A stretch of 64,000 nucleotides of DNA, taken from NCBI RefSeq assembly GCF_947495845.1, contig NZ_CANMAO010000017.1, forward strand, positions 34,845 through 98,844, in the 5' to 3' direction. Below the pieces are notes generated by a model. That model was not told the DNA's origin and did not search any database. It saw only the letters and a program-made list of their open reading frames with translations. Made by a program: the position numbers and the translations under genes. This DNA is from an uncultured Endozoicomonas sp. GTDB taxonomy: Bacteria; Pseudomonadota; Gammaproteobacteria; Pseudomonadales; Endozoicomonadaceae. Positions 26,924 to 37,849 of this stretch are shown in pieces (position 1 is the first letter of the stretch; each line of letters starts with the position of its first letter).

Positions 26924-28005
26924 TGCTGCTTTGGTTGGCAGACTATTTATCACAGTTTTACCATGGATTTGGTGTCTTCAAATATCTGACCTTGAGAGGG
27001 ATTCTCGGTGTATTGACGGCACTGGCGATGAGTTTGTGGTTGGGGCCTCACTTTATTCGTAAGTTGAGCTTTTATCAGATTGGTCAGTCTGTGCGTAGCG
27101 ATGGTCCGCAATCTCACCTCAGTAAAGCGGGAACGCCCACCATGGGTGGCGCGCTGATTCTGGTGTGTATTGCCATCAGTACGTTGCTTTGGTCTGATCT
27201 CAGTAATCGTTATGTTTGGGTGGTTCTCGTAGTGACCGGTATTTTTGGTGCCGTTGGCTGGGTGGATGATTATCGTAAGGTGGTGGAGAAAAACTCCCGT
27301 GGTTTGCCGGCACGCTGGAAAATGTTCTGGCAATCACTGGCTGGGCTGGGTGCTGCTATTTTTCTATTTTATACCGCACCTTCTGCCACTGAAACGACGC
27401 TGATTATTCCGTTCTTCAAAAATCTCACGATTGAACTAGGCCCATTCTTTATTGTTCTGGCGTATCTCACCATTGTGGGCTCCAGTAATGCTGTCAACCT
27501 GACAGACGGGTTGGACGGACTCGCGATTTTGCCAACCGTTATGGTCGCTTCGGCGCTGGCGGTGTTTGCCTACCTTAGTGGTCACGCGAGTTTTGCCCAA
27601 TATTTGTTGATTCCTGCTGTGTCAGGTTCTGGTGAAATCATGATCTTCTGTGGTGCGATTGCTGGAGCGGGTCTTGGTTTTCTCTGGTTTAACACGTACC
27701 CGGCTCAGGTCTTTATGGGCGACGTGGGTGCTCTGGCGCTTGGTGCTGCGCTGGGTGTCATTGCCGTGATTGTCCGACAGGAAATTGTGCTGATCATTAT
27801 GGGCGGTGTTTTTGTGATGGAAACCGTATCTGTGATTTTGCAGGTGGGGTCTTATAAGTTAACCGGTCGTCGTATATTTCGTATGGCACCGCTGCACCAT
27901 CACTTTGAATTGAAAGGCTGGCCAGAGCCGCGGGTTATTGTTCGCTTCTGGATTATTACTATTGTGCTGGTTCTGATTGGTCTGGCATCACTGAAGATTC
28001 GATGA
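26923..28005 (+). CDS. mraY: Phospho-MurNAc-pentapeptide transferase MraY
   Basis: 360 aa polytopic inner membrane enzyme with about ten helices. Catalytic signatures: [37 protein letters not shown] and [13 protein letters not shown]. It transfers phospho-MurNAc-pentapeptide to undecaprenyl phosphate, making lipid I. Confidence 0.98.
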   Translation: MLLWLADYLSQFYHGFGVFKYLTLRGILGVLTALAMSLWLGPHFIRKLSFYQIGQSVRSDGPQSHLSKAGTPTMGGALILVCIAISTLLWSDLSNRYVWVVLVVTGIFGAVGWVDDYRKVVEKNSRGLPARWKMFWQSLAGLGAAIFLFYTAPSATETTLIIPFFKNLTIELGPFFIVLAYLTIVGSSNAVNLTDGLDGLAILPTVMVASALAVFAYLSGHASFAQYLLIPAVSGSGEIMIFCGAIAGAGLGFLWFNTYPAQVFMGDVGALALGAALGVIAVIVRQEIVLIIMGGVFVMETVSVILQVGSYKLTGRRIFRMAPLHHHFELKGWPEPRVIVRFWIITIVLVLIGLASLKIR

Positions 28006-28068
28006 TCAGCTTGTGCTGAGTATCAAAAGGTAACGGGATTGTGAGCAGCAACGCAATGAATACTGAAC

Positions 28069-29466
28069 ATGAATAATAAGCAGGTAGAGTTAATAGGCTC
28101 AAGTTGTAATCGGGTTATTATCGGTCTTGGTATGACTGGACTCTCCTGTGCCCGCTATCTTTATCGTCAGGGGTTACCCTTCAAGATTATCGATACCCGT
28201 GAGAACCCGCCCGGGCAGGAAGAGTGTCGTCAGGAGTTTCCTGAAATACCTCTCCATACCGGTGGTTTTAATGAGGCGTGGTTGATGGCGGCGGATGAGC
28301 TGGTTGTCAGCCCGGGTATTGCCCTTGCAGAGCCAGCGATTGCGCGAGCCATTGAGCATGGCGCTCAAGCTATTGGTGACATTGAACTGTTTTGCCGAGC
28401 CGTTAATAGCACTGCACCAGAGAAACCCGTTATTGCCATTACGGGTTCCAATGGAAAGAGTACAGTCACCACGCTTGTGGGTGAAATGGTTCTGGAAGCC
28501 GGCTTAAAGCCAGGCGTTGGGGGCAATATAGGCACGCCCGCTCTTGAGTTGCTGGACGATTCGTCTATTGATGTCTACGTGCTGGAGCTGTCCAGTTTCC
28601 AGCTGGAAACCACGCACAGTTTACGTGCTACTGCTGCTACAGTGCTTAACCTTAGCCCTGATCACATGGATCGTTATACGACACTTTCTGACTATCATCA
28701 GGCAAAACAACGGATCTATCGTGGTTGTGCGACAGCCGTCTACAACCGTGATGATCCATTGACATCGCCGTTGTTGCCGGTCACGGCCGGTGGTGTGAGT
28801 TTTACTGCGCTGTCGCCTGATCTTGGTCAGATGGGCTTGTTGTCAGACGACGATGGTGTTTGGTTGAGTAAAGGATTGAATAAGCTACTCAATACTCAGG
28901 CGATGAAACTCAAGGGAACTCACAATCACCTGAATGCTCTGGCGGCTATGGCGTTGGCGGAAGCAGCAGGGATTGACCCAAAGGCAATGTATGAAGCAGT
29001 TAAGCGCTTCCCCGGTCTGGAGCATCGTTGTCAGTGGATTGGTGAGGCTGACGGTGTTGCCTGGTTTAATGATTCCAAAGCCACCAATGTTGGAGCAGCA
29101 GTGGCGGCTATTGAAGGCTTGGGTACTGGCTTAACAGGAAAGGTGATATTGATTGCCGGCGGCGATGGCAAAGGTGCTGATTTTTCAGAATTGCGACCTT
29201 CTGTGCAGCGTTATGTGTCACACGTAATACTGATTGGCAGAGATGGCCCGGTGATTGGTGATGCTTTGAAAGGAGCCGCGCAAACACATTCGGCCAGTGA
29301 CCTTGAAAGGGCTGTCAGATTGGCCGCAGATTTATCGGACTCCGGTGATGGGGTTCTATTGGCGCCTGCGTGTGCCAGTTTTGATATGTTTAAAAGTTTT
29401 GAAGATCGAGGTGAACAATTTACCGCCCAGGTAAATGGATTACTTAACAGGTTGAAAGAATGCTGA
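28069..29466 (+). CDS. murD: UDP-MurNAc-L-alanine:D-glutamate ligase MurD
   Basis: 465 aa. IIGLGMTGLSCARYL at the N-terminal Rossmann domain, AITGSNGKSTVTTL as ATP loop, NLSPDHMDRY, and WFNDSKATNVGA. Adds D-Glu to UDP-MurNAc-L-Ala. The upstream ribosome binding site is weak; the ATG at 28069 gives the expected N-terminus. Overlaps ftsW by 7 nt. Confidence 0.96.
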   Translation: MNNKQVELIGSSCNRVIIGLGMTGLSCARYLYRQGLPFKIIDTRENPPGQEECRQEFPEIPLHTGGFNEAWLMAADELVVSPGIALAEPAIARAIEHGAQAIGDIELFCRAVNSTAPEKPVIAITGSNGKSTVTTLVGEMVLEAGLKPGVGGNIGTPALELLDDSSIDVYVLELSSFQLETTHSLRATAATVLNLSPDHMDRYTTLSDYHQAKQRIYRGCATAVYNRDDPLTSPLLPVTAGGVSFTALSPDLGQMGLLSDDDGVWLSKGLNKLLNTQAMKLKGTHNHLNALAAMALAEAAGIDPKAMYEAVKRFPGLEHRCQWIGEADGVAWFNDSKATNVGAAVAAIEGLGTGLTGKVILIAGGDGKGADFSELRPSVQRYVSHVILIGRDGPVIGDALKGAAQTHSASDLERAVRLAADLSDSGDGVLLAPACASFDMFKSFEDRGEQFTAQVNGLLNRLKEC

Positions 29467-30761
29467 AGCGGGTACGCCATCATTTAGCCCGCACAAAACC
29501 GGGCGCACCACAGGAGCCGTCAGCGCCACAAGAGCCATCAGCGCTAATGAGCGTTGATATGATTCTGCTGGGTTCGGTGTTTGCGTTGCTGGCCATCGGT
29601 TTGGTGCTGGTGGGATCGGCATCCATGGATGTGTCTCAAGAGACTTTTGGTGACCCGGCAAAAATTGTGTTGAAACAGCTGGTGTTTATGGCGGTTGGTT
29701 TGGTGGTCATGGCCGTGATGACCTTGATGCCCATGAACCGTATCCGTCAATTCAGCTGGGTCGGTCTTCTGATTGCTTTTTCCCTGCTATTGCTTGTGCT
29801 GGTGGTTGGTCGTGAGATAAACGGCAGTGTTCGTTGGATTCCTTTGGGCTTTTTCAACCTGCAGGCTTCCGAAGTAGCAAAGCTCTGTGTGGTTATCTAT
29901 ATGTCGGGCTATCTGGTTCGTCACTTGGATGAAGTTCGTACTCAGTGGAGCGGCTTTATTAAGCCCATGGTGGTTATGTTTGGTTTGGCATTGCTGTTAC
30001 TGGCAGAGCCGGATCTTGGTGCCCTTGTGGTTCTTACTGTGGCAGTGATGGGCATGATATTTATGGCGGGAGCTCGTTTTCATCAGTTCCTGGCCATGAT
30101 CGGTGTGGTGATACTTCTGATCGTTTTGTTGATCTGGATGGAGCCGTATCGAATGGCTCGTATCACATCGTATATGGACCCTTGGGCTCATGCCTATGGC
30201 AGTGGTTATCAGTTGACTCAGGCTTTGATTGCCTTTGGGCGCGGAGCCTGGTTTGGGCAAGGGCTCGGTAATAGTATTCAGAAACTATTTTATCTCCCCG
30301 AGGCTCATACCGATTTTGTATTTGCGGTGCTGGCGGAGGAGTTTGGCGTTATTGGCTCCTTGCTGATTTTAGGGTTGTTTCTGTTTGTGGCATGGCGCTC
30401 TTTGCATATCGGTTCAAGAGCTGAGTCGAAAGGGCTACTGTTTCACGCGTATGTGGCCTACGGTATTGCGCTGTTGTTCGCCAGCCAGGCATTTATCAAT
30501 ATTGGTGTAAATACCGGACTACTGCCCACTAAAGGATTGGCTTTGCCACTGATCAGTTACGGTGGCAGTAGCATGATTGTCAATTGCATGGCGTTTGGCA
30601 TTCTGTTTCGGATTGATCATGAACGACGACTGGCGAAAGCCGTAGAAGAAAAACCGGTAGCTGGTCGCAAAGCGAGTGAGCAGAAAACTCGACAGGAATT
30701 GGAGCGTACGGTTGAAACAACATCACAAAGCATCATTGGTGGAAGGAGGCGATATGTCTGA
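29460..30761 (+). CDS. ftsW: Septal peptidoglycan polymerase FtsW
   Basis: 433 aa SEDS-family protein with about ten membrane helices. Recognisable by LVGSASMDVS, WIPLGFFNLQASEVAKL, LAEPDLGALVVL, FLPEAHTDF-type sequence (here YLPEAHTDFVFAVLAEEFG) and LPLISYGGSSMI. It polymerises glycan strands at the septum with FtsI. N-terminal PQEPSAPQEPSA duplication is a local oddity. Confidence 0.97.
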   Translation: MLKRVRHHLARTKPGAPQEPSAPQEPSALMSVDMILLGSVFALLAIGLVLVGSASMDVSQETFGDPAKIVLKQLVFMAVGLVVMAVMTLMPMNRIRQFSWVGLLIAFSLLLLVLVVGREINGSVRWIPLGFFNLQASEVAKLCVVIYMSGYLVRHLDEVRTQWSGFIKPMVVMFGLALLLLAEPDLGALVVLTVAVMGMIFMAGARFHQFLAMIGVVILLIVLLIWMEPYRMARITSYMDPWAHAYGSGYQLTQALIAFGRGAWFGQGLGNSIQKLFYLPEAHTDFVFAVLAEEFGVIGSLLILGLFLFVAWRSLHIGSRAESKGLLFHAYVAYGIALLFASQAFINIGVNTGLLPTKGLALPLISYGGSSMIVNCMAFGILFRIDHERRLAKAVEEKPVAGRKASEQKTRQELERTVETTSQSIIGGRRRYV

Positions 30762-31875
30762 TTCGTCATCGCTCCAGATACCGGTCGTGATGATTATGGC
30801 GGGTGGCACTGGAGGTCATATTTTTCCGGGACTGGCTACCGCCCATGAGTTAGAAAAGTCTGGCTACAGGATCCATTGGTTGGGCACACCCGGCAGTATG
30901 GAAGCAGAGCTGGTGCCAAAACATGGCATTGAAATCAGCTTTATCCCGGTGACGGGGTTGCGTGGCAAAGGGGTTGGCTTTTTTGTAAAGGCGCCCTGGC
31001 GTCTGATGAAGTCATTAATTAAAGCGATTCAAGTGTTAAGAACTCAGAAACCCGTGTGTGTCATTGGTATGGGTGGCTACGCAGCGGGACCGGGCGGTGT
31101 TGCTGCCCGTTTGCTGGGCATTCCTTTGATCATTCACGAACAGAATGCAGTCGCAGGGCTGACCAATAAATTGTTAGCCCGGGTTGCGACACGTGTGCTG
31201 GAGGCATTTCCGGATGCATTTGCAGCGTTGCCATCCGTCGCTGGTAAAACGGTTTTGACTGGTAATCCAGTGCGTTCTGAGATCGCTGCCGTTAGAGCCA
31301 ATAAACCCCATAGCCCACTTCGTCTTTTAGTGGTGGGTGGTAGCCGTGGTGCACTGGCGATCAATGAGTTAATGCCAGAACTGATGAAGCGATGTAACAA
31401 TCGACTGGAAATCTGGCATCAAACCGGTAAAGCAACCTACGAGCAGTGCCTGGCTCAATATCAGCAGCAGGGCTTCTCCGGTAATGACTCTGATTGCAGG
31501 GTTGCTCCATTTATTGATGACATGGCGCAAGCCTATGAATGGGCGGATCTGGTACTTTGTCGCTCCGGCGCGTTGACGGTGGCAGAGCTTGCCGCAGCGG
31601 GTAAGCCAGCGATTCTGGTGCCATTTCCCCACGCGGTGGATGACCATCAGACGGTCAATGGTCAGTATCTGGTTAAGCAAGGTGCGGCCCTGATGATTCA
31701 ACAGCACGATCTGGATATCGATGCATTAACAAAAAACATAGTTGAGTGGATGGATGATCCGGCTCAGCTTGAAGTAATGGCCTCCTCAGCAAAATCAGCC
31801 GGTCTGCCCCAAGCGACAACAGACGTGGTTCGAAACTGCCTTGAAGCGGCTGGCCAGGAGGTTTCTTATGCCTGA
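30754..31875 (+). CDS. murG: Lipid II synthase MurG
   Basis: 373 aa from ATG 30754, chosen because GGAAGGAGG lies just upstream; the frame is open further back inside fts[15 protein letters not shown] (glycine-rich loop), [29 protein letters not shown] and [15 protein letters not shown] identify MurG, which adds GlcNAc to lipid I on the cytoplasmic face. Overlaps ftsW and murC by 8 nt each. Confidence 0.97.
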   Translation: MSDSSSLQIPVVMIMAGGTGGHIFPGLATAHELEKSGYRIHWLGTPGSMEAELVPKHGIEISFIPVTGLRGKGVGFFVKAPWRLMKSLIKAIQVLRTQKPVCVIGMGGYAAGPGGVAARLLGIPLIIHEQNAVAGLTNKLLARVATRVLEAFPDAFAALPSVAGKTVLTGNPVRSEIAAVRANKPHSPLRLLVVGGSRGALAINELMPELMKRCNNRLEIWHQTGKATYEQCLAQYQQQGFSGNDSDCRVAPFIDDMAQAYEWADLVLCRSGALTVAELAAAGKPAILVPFPHAVDDHQTVNGQYLVKQGAALMIQQHDLDIDALTKNIVEWMDDPAQLEVMASSAKSAGLPQATTDVVRNCLEAAGQEVSYA

Positions 31876-33334
31876 TCTAAAGAGTCGAATTCCAGTCGTC
31901 GCCGTGCCGGAAATGCGCCGGATTCGTAAAATTCATTTTGTCGGGATTGGCGGCTCCGGCATGTGTGGGATTTCCGAGGTTCTACTGAATCAGGGTTACC
32001 AGATTTCCGGTTCAGATATCCGCGCCTCTGCGGTCACTGAACGACTGGAGTCGCTTGGTATTGAAGTATTTATTGGCCACCATGCTGAGAATATTGCCCA
32101 TGCGGATGTGATTGTCACGTCTACAGCGGTTTCCAGTGACAACCCTGAAGTGGTTGAAGCGGAAAGTCGTCGTTTACCTATCGTGCCAAGAGCGCAGATG
32201 CTGGCGGAATTGATGCGCTATCGACACGGCATTGCTGTTGCCGGTACCCACGGCAAAACCACAACCACCAGTTTACTGGCTTCTGTTCTTGGGTTCAGTG
32301 GAATGGATCCAACGTTCGTTATCGGTGGCCGTTTGAATTCCGCTGGTACCAACGCCAAGCTTGGTGGCAGTCGCTATCTGGTGGCCGAGGCGGATGAATC
32401 CGATGCATCGTTCTTGCATCTTCAGCCAATGGTTTCCATTGTTACCAACATCGATGCAGACCATATGTCTACATACGATGGTGATTTTGGTAAGTTGAAG
32501 AAGACCTTTGTGGACTTTCTTCATAACCTGCCTTTTTATGGTGTTGCCATCGTTTGCATTGATTGCCCTGTGGTTCGGGAGCTCATCCCGGAAATTAAAC
32601 GACAGGTTATTACTTACGGTTTTAGCGAAGATGCAGATTATCGTGCGATAAACGTACGACAGAAAGGCATGAACACTACATTCGAGGTGGTTCGCCCATC
32701 GATCCAGGATGCGTCCGTTGACAGCAAGCCAGTAACTGTAGAGCTGGGAATACCCGGCAGGCATAATGTATTAAATGCCTTGGCCACTTTTGCTACAGCG
32801 GCGGATGAAGGTGTGCCGGATCAAGTGATAGCAGAAGGTTTGAGTCTTTTTGATGGTGTTGGTCGACGTTTTCAGGTATTGGGTGATTTCAATACGTCCG
32901 CTGGCGAGGTAATGTTGGTAGACGACTACGGTCATCATCCTACTGAAGTGGATGCAACGATTAAAGCAGTGCGTGATGGTTGGGAAGATAAACGACTGGT
33001 GATGATTTATCAGCCTCACCGTTATTCCCGTACCCGCGACCTGTATGAAGATTTTGTGGATGTGCTTTCCAAGGTGGATGTGCTTCTGTTGATGGAGGTT
33101 TATCCCGCAGGAGAAGAGCCAATTCCCGGTGCTGATGGCCGGGCGCTATGTCGCAGTATTCGTCAGCGTGGACAGATTGATCCGATATTTGTCAGTCGTC
33201 CGGAAGATGTTGAGTCAGTGTTGGCGGATGTGCTGCAGGACGGCGATCTTCTATTGGCACAGGGTGCTGGTGATATTGGAGCACTCGCATTGCGGCTTGC
33301 ACGCAGTGAATTGAAGCTGCCTTCTGGGCAATAA
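31868..33334 (+). CDS. murC: UDP-MurNAc:L-alanine ligase MurC
   Basis: 488 aa from ATG 31868 with AGGAGG just upstream; an earlier in-frame ATG inside murG lacks this. [33 protein letters not shown] (ATP loop), [12 protein letters not shown] and [12 protein letters not shown] are family signatures. First committed stem-peptide ligase. The operon is interrupted after it by an ERIC-like element. Confidence 0.97.
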   Translation: MPDLKSRIPVVAVPEMRRIRKIHFVGIGGSGMCGISEVLLNQGYQISGSDIRASAVTERLESLGIEVFIGHHAENIAHADVIVTSTAVSSDNPEVVEAESRRLPIVPRAQMLAELMRYRHGIAVAGTHGKTTTTSLLASVLGFSGMDPTFVIGGRLNSAGTNAKLGGSRYLVAEADESDASFLHLQPMVSIVTNIDADHMSTYDGDFGKLKKTFVDFLHNLPFYGVAIVCIDCPVVRELIPEIKRQVITYGFSEDADYRAINVRQKGMNTTFEVVRPSIQDASVDSKPVTVELGIPGRHNVLNALATFATAADEGVPDQVIAEGLSLFDGVGRRFQVLGDFNTSAGEVMLVDDYGHHPTEVDATIKAVRDGWEDKRLVMIYQPHRYSRTRDLYEDFVDVLSKVDVLLLMEVYPAGEEPIPGADGRALCRSIRQRGQIDPIFVSRPEDVESVLADVLQDGDLLLAQGAGDIGALALRLARSELKLPSGQ

Positions 33335-33357
33335 TGTGTTCTGGTTCACATTTGATA

Positions 33358-33485
33358 TATACCCAAAGGATTTCAAGTTGCTACGCGGCGGCAACCGAGT
33401 GAATCCCCATGAGCCTACAAGTAGTAGGTGATTGGGGTGAGCGAGCGCAGCCAACAAAGTAGCAACTTGAAAGGCGACGGGTATA
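33358..33485 (+). repeat. ERIC-like 128-bp imperfect palindrome
   Basis: TATACCC at one end and GGGTATA at the other, with arms ATTTCAAGTTGCT and AGCAACTTGAAAGGCGACG, and a centre GTGAATCCCC...TTGGGGTGAGCGAG. This follows the enterobacterial repetitive intergenic consensus (about 127 bp) closely. It sits between murC and ddl and would be transcribed as a long hairpin in the operon mRNA. Confidence 0.88.
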
Positions 33486-33518
33486 GCTCACGTTTTTTCA
33501 GGAAAAGGGATATAGTGC

Positions 33519-34481
33519 ATGAAGTACGACCGGAGCGATGATCCGTTTGATCCAGCATCCTTTGGCAAGGTTGCTGTACTTTATGGTGGTCACTCTGCGG
33601 AGCGGGAAGTGAGTCTGAACAGTGGTCAGCGCATTTTTGACTCCCTGAAAAGTCAGGGTGTGGAATGCTTGTTGATTGACACGGCTGAACACAACTCAGC
33701 AGAGCGTTATGTCGAGCAGTTACTGAATTACAAGCCGGATCTGGCATTTATTGCGCTTCACGGTCGTGGTGGTGAAGACGGTACTATGCAGGGCTTCCTG
33801 GAAAGCATGGGTATTCCATACACTGGTAGTGGTGTGATGGCATCCGCTCTGGCCATGGATAAGTATCGTTGTAAACTGCTATGGCAGTCTATTGGTCTGC
33901 CAACGGCTGAGTTTGCGCTGATTACGGATTTTGACAATATCGATAGTCTTGAATACGCAGAAACTCTGTTGCCTGCATTTGTGAAGCCTTCCTTGGAAGG
34001 TTCCAGTGTTGGGATTAGTCGAGTTGATCGTCGTCAGGATCTCGAAGCCGCCTGTCGCCGTGCCGGTGAGCATAAAGGGCCTGTATTGGTGGAGTCGTTC
34101 ATTGATGGTCCGGAATTCACTGTAGGTATTCTTAATGGTCAGGTGTTGCCTGCTATTCGGGTAGAGGCAACCAGTGAATTTTATGACTACGAAGCGAAAT
34201 ACTTATCGGATTCTACCCGCTACCATTTGCCTAGCGGTCTGACCGAGGTGAAAGAGCAAGAGCTGCAGGCCATTGCCCTGACGGCTTTTGAATCCATCGG
34301 TTGTGAAGGCTGGGGGCGTGTAGATTTCATGCAGGATCAGCAGGGACGTTTTTGGTTGCTGGAAGTGAATACCATCCCAGGCATGACCGATCATAGTCTT
34401 GTGCCCATGGCGGCCAATGCTGCCGGGTTATCTTTTGATGATCTGATTGTTGAGATACTGAACACCGCCAGCGGTAGGTAA
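33519..34481 (+). CDS. ddl: D-alanine:D-alanine ligase
   Basis: 320 aa ATP-grasp enzyme. VLYGGHSAEREVSLNSGQ at the N-terminus, ALHGRGGEDGTMQGFLE, PSLEGSSVGISRV and LEVNTIPGMTDHSL are diagnostic. Supplies D-Ala-D-Ala to MurF. DdlB-type by location within the dcw cluster. First gene after the ERIC-like element. Confidence 0.97.
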   Translation: MKYDRSDDPFDPASFGKVAVLYGGHSAEREVSLNSGQRIFDSLKSQGVECLLIDTAEHNSAERYVEQLLNYKPDLAFIALHGRGGEDGTMQGFLESMGIPYTGSGVMASALAMDKYRCKLLWQSIGLPTAEFALITDFDNIDSLEYAETLLPAFVKPSLEGSSVGISRVDRRQDLEAACRRAGEHKGPVLVESFIDGPEFTVGILNGQVLPAIRVEATSEFYDYEAKYLSDSTRYHLPSGLTEVKEQELQAIALTAFESIGCEGWGRVDFMQDQQGRFWLLEVNTIPGMTDHSLVPMAANAAGLSFDDLIVEILNTASGR

Positions 34482-34487
34482 GGTTGA

Positions 34488-35285
34488 ATGGCGGCGTTTG
34501 GTCATTCCAGTTCATCCAGAGGGGCAACGAGAAGCCCGACGGCATCGCTTTTGGATAAACCGGAAAAGCGAAGTTTGAACTGGAAAAGAGTGCTGCAGTT
34601 GATGATTTCTGCAGCGTTTATATCAGGGGTGTTGGCTTTTGCCCCGCGAATTATGGACTGGTTGAATCAGCCGATAGCACGAGTTGAAGTGCATTCAGGG
34701 TTTGAGCACCAGTCCAGACAGGATGTTGAAAAAGCGCTTGAGCCCATGCTGCAGGCGCGATTTTTCAGTCTCGATCTTGAGTCGATGCAAGAGGCATTGC
34801 TTGGTTTGCCTTGGGTGAAGGAAGCATCCGTCAGAAAACAGTGGCCTGACAGTGTCATGGTTAATCTGGAAGAGCGGCAGGCCATAGCAAGATGGGGAAA
34901 GCACCGCCTGATCAGTAATGAAGGTGTGGTATTCGAGCCGAATAGCCTTGAGGGTTTTTCGGATGTGCCTGTTCTGGCCGGTGCTGATGAGTCCGCAGAA
35001 GAGGTGATGCAGCAGTATTTGGCTGTTGGTCAGCTGCTGCGCCCCATTGGGTTGAGGTTAAAAGCACTCACCCGTAAAGACAGTGGTTCATGGTCGTTTG
35101 TTATTGGTCACGTTCAGGTCAATATTGGCCGTGATCGACAGATGGAAAGATTGCAGCGGTTTACGCGGTTGTACCACACCAGACTTGAATCGCGATGGTC
35201 TGAGGTTGACCGGGTAGATCTACGATATTTGAACGGTGCTGCAGTAGCCTGGCGAAAAAAGGCTGCAGCAGACGCAGGCTTATGA
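34488..35285 (+). CDS. ftsQ: Cell division protein FtsQ
   Basis: 265 aa. A cytoplasmic tail of about 30 residues, one membrane helix (about 35-55), a POTRA domain (IARVEVHSGFEHQSRQDVEK) and an FtsQ beta domain (LPWVKEASVRKQWPDSVMV, EERQAIARWG). It links early and late divisome proteins. Six bases separate it from ddl. Confidence 0.95.
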   Translation: MAAFGHSSSSRGATRSPTASLLDKPEKRSLNWKRVLQLMISAAFISGVLAFAPRIMDWLNQPIARVEVHSGFEHQSRQDVEKALEPMLQARFFSLDLESMQEALLGLPWVKEASVRKQWPDSVMVNLEERQAIARWGKHRLISNEGVVFEPNSLEGFSDVPVLAGADESAEEVMQQYLAVGQLLRPIGLRLKALTRKDSGSWSFVIGHVQVNIGRDRQMERLQRFTRLYHTRLESRWSEVDRVDLRYLNGAAVAWRKKAAADAGL

Positions 35286-35315
35286 TGGATAGAGACGTTT
35301 GGGAAGGTTGATGCC

Positions 35316-36551
35316 ATGACAGCGGTGGAAAATGGAAGATTGATCGTTGGGTTGGACATAGGCACCTCCAAAGTAGTGGCTATTGTCGGCGAACTCAATG
35401 CTGAAGGTGACATTGAAGTCATTGGCATCGGCTCGCATACTTCCCGTGGGCTGAAGCGGGGTGTTGTGGTTAATATCGACTCCACAGTACACGCAATAAA
35501 ACGTGCCGTTGAAGAGGCTGAGCTGATGGCTGGCTGTCAGATTCACTCTGTTTATGCCGGCATTGCAGGCAGCCATATTAAAAGCCTCAACTCTCACGGT
35601 ATCGTGGCAATACGTGAGCGAGAGGTGAATGGTGCTGATGTGGATCGGGTAATTGATGCAGCTCAGGCCGTAGCTATTCCGGCTGATCAGCGGATTTTGC
35701 ACATTCTGCCTCAGGAATATGCCATCGATAACCAGGAAGGCATTAAAGAGCCTCAAGGTATGTCTGGTGTAAGACTGGAAGCCAAGGTTCATTTGGTGAC
35801 CTGTGCCGTCAATGCGGCTCAGAATATTGAAAACTGTATACGACGCTGTGGTCTTGAAGTCGACGACATTATTCTTGAGCAGCTGGCATCCAGTTATTCA
35901 GTGCTTTCTGAAGATGAGAAAGAACTGGGTGTTTGTATGGTGGATATTGGCGGTGGTACTACCGATATAGCCATCTTTACTGAAGGGGCTATTCGTCATA
36001 CGGCAGTGATTCCGATAGCGGGTGATCAGGTGACCAATGACATTGCCATGGCTTTGAGAACACCGACCCAGAATGCAGAAGATATAAAGATTAAATACGC
36101 CTGTGCATTGGCGCAACTGGCGGGGGCGGATGAAACCATAAAAGTCCCCAGTGTTGGTGATCGGGCACCCCGAGAGTTGTCAAGACAGGCATTGGCGGAA
36201 GTAGTGGAGCCGCGTTATGACGAATTATTCACATTAATAAATGCGGAAATCCGTCGAAGTGGCTTTGAGGACTTGATTCCAGCGGGTATTGTGCTGACCG
36301 GTGGCACCTCAAAAATTGAAGGCGCTATTGAGTTGGCGGAAGAGATTTTCCATATGCCAGTCAGGCTGGGGGTTCCCCAGGCGGTAAAAGGGTTAAGTGA
36401 TGTAGTGAATAATCCGATTTATTCGACAGGTGTCGGGTTACTGCATTACGGACAGAAAATGCAAAAGGACGGTCTGAAAAAGGCGGTTCCAGGTAAAAAT
36501 CAGGAAACCAGGCTTGTTGAGAAAATGAAGCGCTGGTTTCAGAATTTCTGA
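35316..36551 (+). CDS. ftsA: Cell division actin homologue FtsA
   Basis: 411 aa actin-like ATPase. IVGLDIGTSKVVAIVGE (phosphate 1), VDIGGGTTDIAIFTEGAI (phosphate 2) and GIVLTGGTSKIEGAIELA (adenosine site). The C-terminus KMKRWFQNF is the amphipathic membrane-targeting helix. FtsA tethers FtsZ to the membrane. Confidence 0.97.
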   Translation: MTAVENGRLIVGLDIGTSKVVAIVGELNAEGDIEVIGIGSHTSRGLKRGVVVNIDSTVHAIKRAVEEAELMAGCQIHSVYAGIAGSHIKSLNSHGIVAIREREVNGADVDRVIDAAQAVAIPADQRILHILPQEYAIDNQEGIKEPQGMSGVRLEAKVHLVTCAVNAAQNIENCIRRCGLEVDDIILEQLASSYSVLSEDEKELGVCMVDIGGGTTDIAIFTEGAIRHTAVIPIAGDQVTNDIAMALRTPTQNAEDIKIKYACALAQLAGADETIKVPSVGDRAPRELSRQALAEVVEPRYDELFTLINAEIRRSGFEDLIPAGIVLTGGTSKIEGAIELAEEIFHMPVRLGVPQAVKGLSDVVNNPIYSTGVGLLHYGQKMQKDGLKKAVPGKNQETRLVEKMKRWFQNF

Positions 36552-36643
36552 TGCTTTTTTGATACTGCGGCGGCGTGCTGTAAATATCGGTGACGGCATT
36601 GCTCTGAATTTGTTAGATTAAGGGTGATAAAAAGGAGATGACC

Positions 36644-37828
36644 ATGTTTGAATTGGTGGATAGCGTACCGCAGGAAGCGGTCATCAAAGTGATTGGCGTT
36701 GGTGGCGGCGGTGGTAATGCTGTTGTTCATATGCTCAAGAGCCAGCTTGAAGGGGTTGAGTTTGTCTGTGCAAATACAGATGCTCAGGCACTGAAAAAGC
36801 AACACGTTCAGGCGCATACTCATCTGCAGTTGGGTGCTTCTATCACTCGCGGGCTGGGTGCTGGTGCCAATCCGAATGTAGGCCGTGAAGCGGCGATGGA
36901 AGACCGTGAACGTATTGCCGAGCTGCTCAAAGGCGCAGATATGATATTCATCGCTGCTGGTATGGGCGGTGGTACGGGTACCGGTGCAGCACCAGTGGTT
37001 GCTCAGATTGCCCGTGAAATGGGTGCGCTGACGGTAGCGGTCGTGACCAAGCCGTTTGGTTTCGAAGGCAAGCGTCGTATGGCTATTGCTGAAGAAGGTT
37101 TGAAAGAGTTGCAGGAACATGTTGACTCTCTGATTACTATCCCTAACGAGAAGCTGTTGCCAGTTTTGGGCAGCGATGTCAGCCTGCTGAACGCTTTTGG
37201 TGCAGCTAATGATGTATTGCTCGGCGCTGTGCAAGGCATTTCGGAACTGATTACTCGAGACGGCTTGATTAACGTTGACTTTGCCGATGTGCGCACAGTT
37301 ATGTCTGAAATGGGCATGGCGATGATGGGCACAGGTGTTGCTACTGGCTCAGGTCGTGCAGGTGAAGCAGCTGAGAAAGCCATTCGCAGCCCGCTTCTTG
37401 AGGATGTTGATCTGGAAGGCGCTAAAGGCGTGCTGGTCAATATTACCGCAGGTCTGGACTTTACGGTTGGTGAATACAATCAGGTGGGTGAAGTGGTTAA
37501 CCAGTTTGCATCGAATGATGCGACCGTGGTTATTGGCACAGTTATTGATCCTGAATTGACTGACGAACTCAGAGTCACCGTTGTTGCTACCGGTATTGGT
37601 ATTGCGGGAGCCAGAGAGCCTCTGAAGGTTGTCGAAAAACCGGCGCCTAAAAAGAACGACGGTAGCGTGGATTACAAAGGTCTGGATGTGTCTCCTCTGA
37701 TTCGTGAACAGAGAAAGAAACATGAGGAAGGCCTTGAGCAGCGTAGCGAGACTAAGCGGCCCTCTTCCTCTGGAGACAGTGTTGACTATCTTGATATCCC
37801 AGCGTTCTTAAGACGGCAGGCAGACTAA
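36644..37828 (+). CDS. ftsZ: Tubulin homologue FtsZ
   Basis: 394 aa from ATG 36644, which has AAAGGAG 6 nt upstream; the in-frame ATG at 36638 touches that site and is unlikely. GVGGGGGNAVVHM, the tubulin signature GMGGGTGTGAAPV and NVDFADVRTVM are clear. The conserved C-terminal peptide DYLDIPAFLRRQ binds FtsA and ZipA. It assembles the Z ring. Confidence 0.98.
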   Translation: MFELVDSVPQEAVIKVIGVGGGGGNAVVHMLKSQLEGVEFVCANTDAQALKKQHVQAHTHLQLGASITRGLGAGANPNVGREAAMEDRERIAELLKGADMIFIAAGMGGGTGTGAAPVVAQIAREMGALTVAVVTKPFGFEGKRRMAIAEEGLKELQEHVDSLITIPNEKLLPVLGSDVSLLNAFGAANDVLLGAVQGISELITRDGLINVDFADVRTVMSEMGMAMMGTGVATGSGRAGEAAEKAIRSPLLEDVDLEGAKGVLVNITAGLDFTVGEYNQVGEVVNQFASNDATVVIGTVIDPELTDELRVTVVATGIGIAGAREPLKVVEKPAPKKNDGSVDYKGLDVSPLIREQRKKHEEGLEQRSETKRPSSSGDSVDYLDIPAFLRRQAD

Positions 37829-37849
37829 ATTGGATGTGGCAATGTGAAC

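Noticed and set aside
36638..36643. ATG at 36638 as the ftsZ start
   Set aside because: It directly abuts the AAAGGAG ribosome site, leaving no spacing; ATG 36644 is correctly spaced and gives the family N-terminus MFEL.
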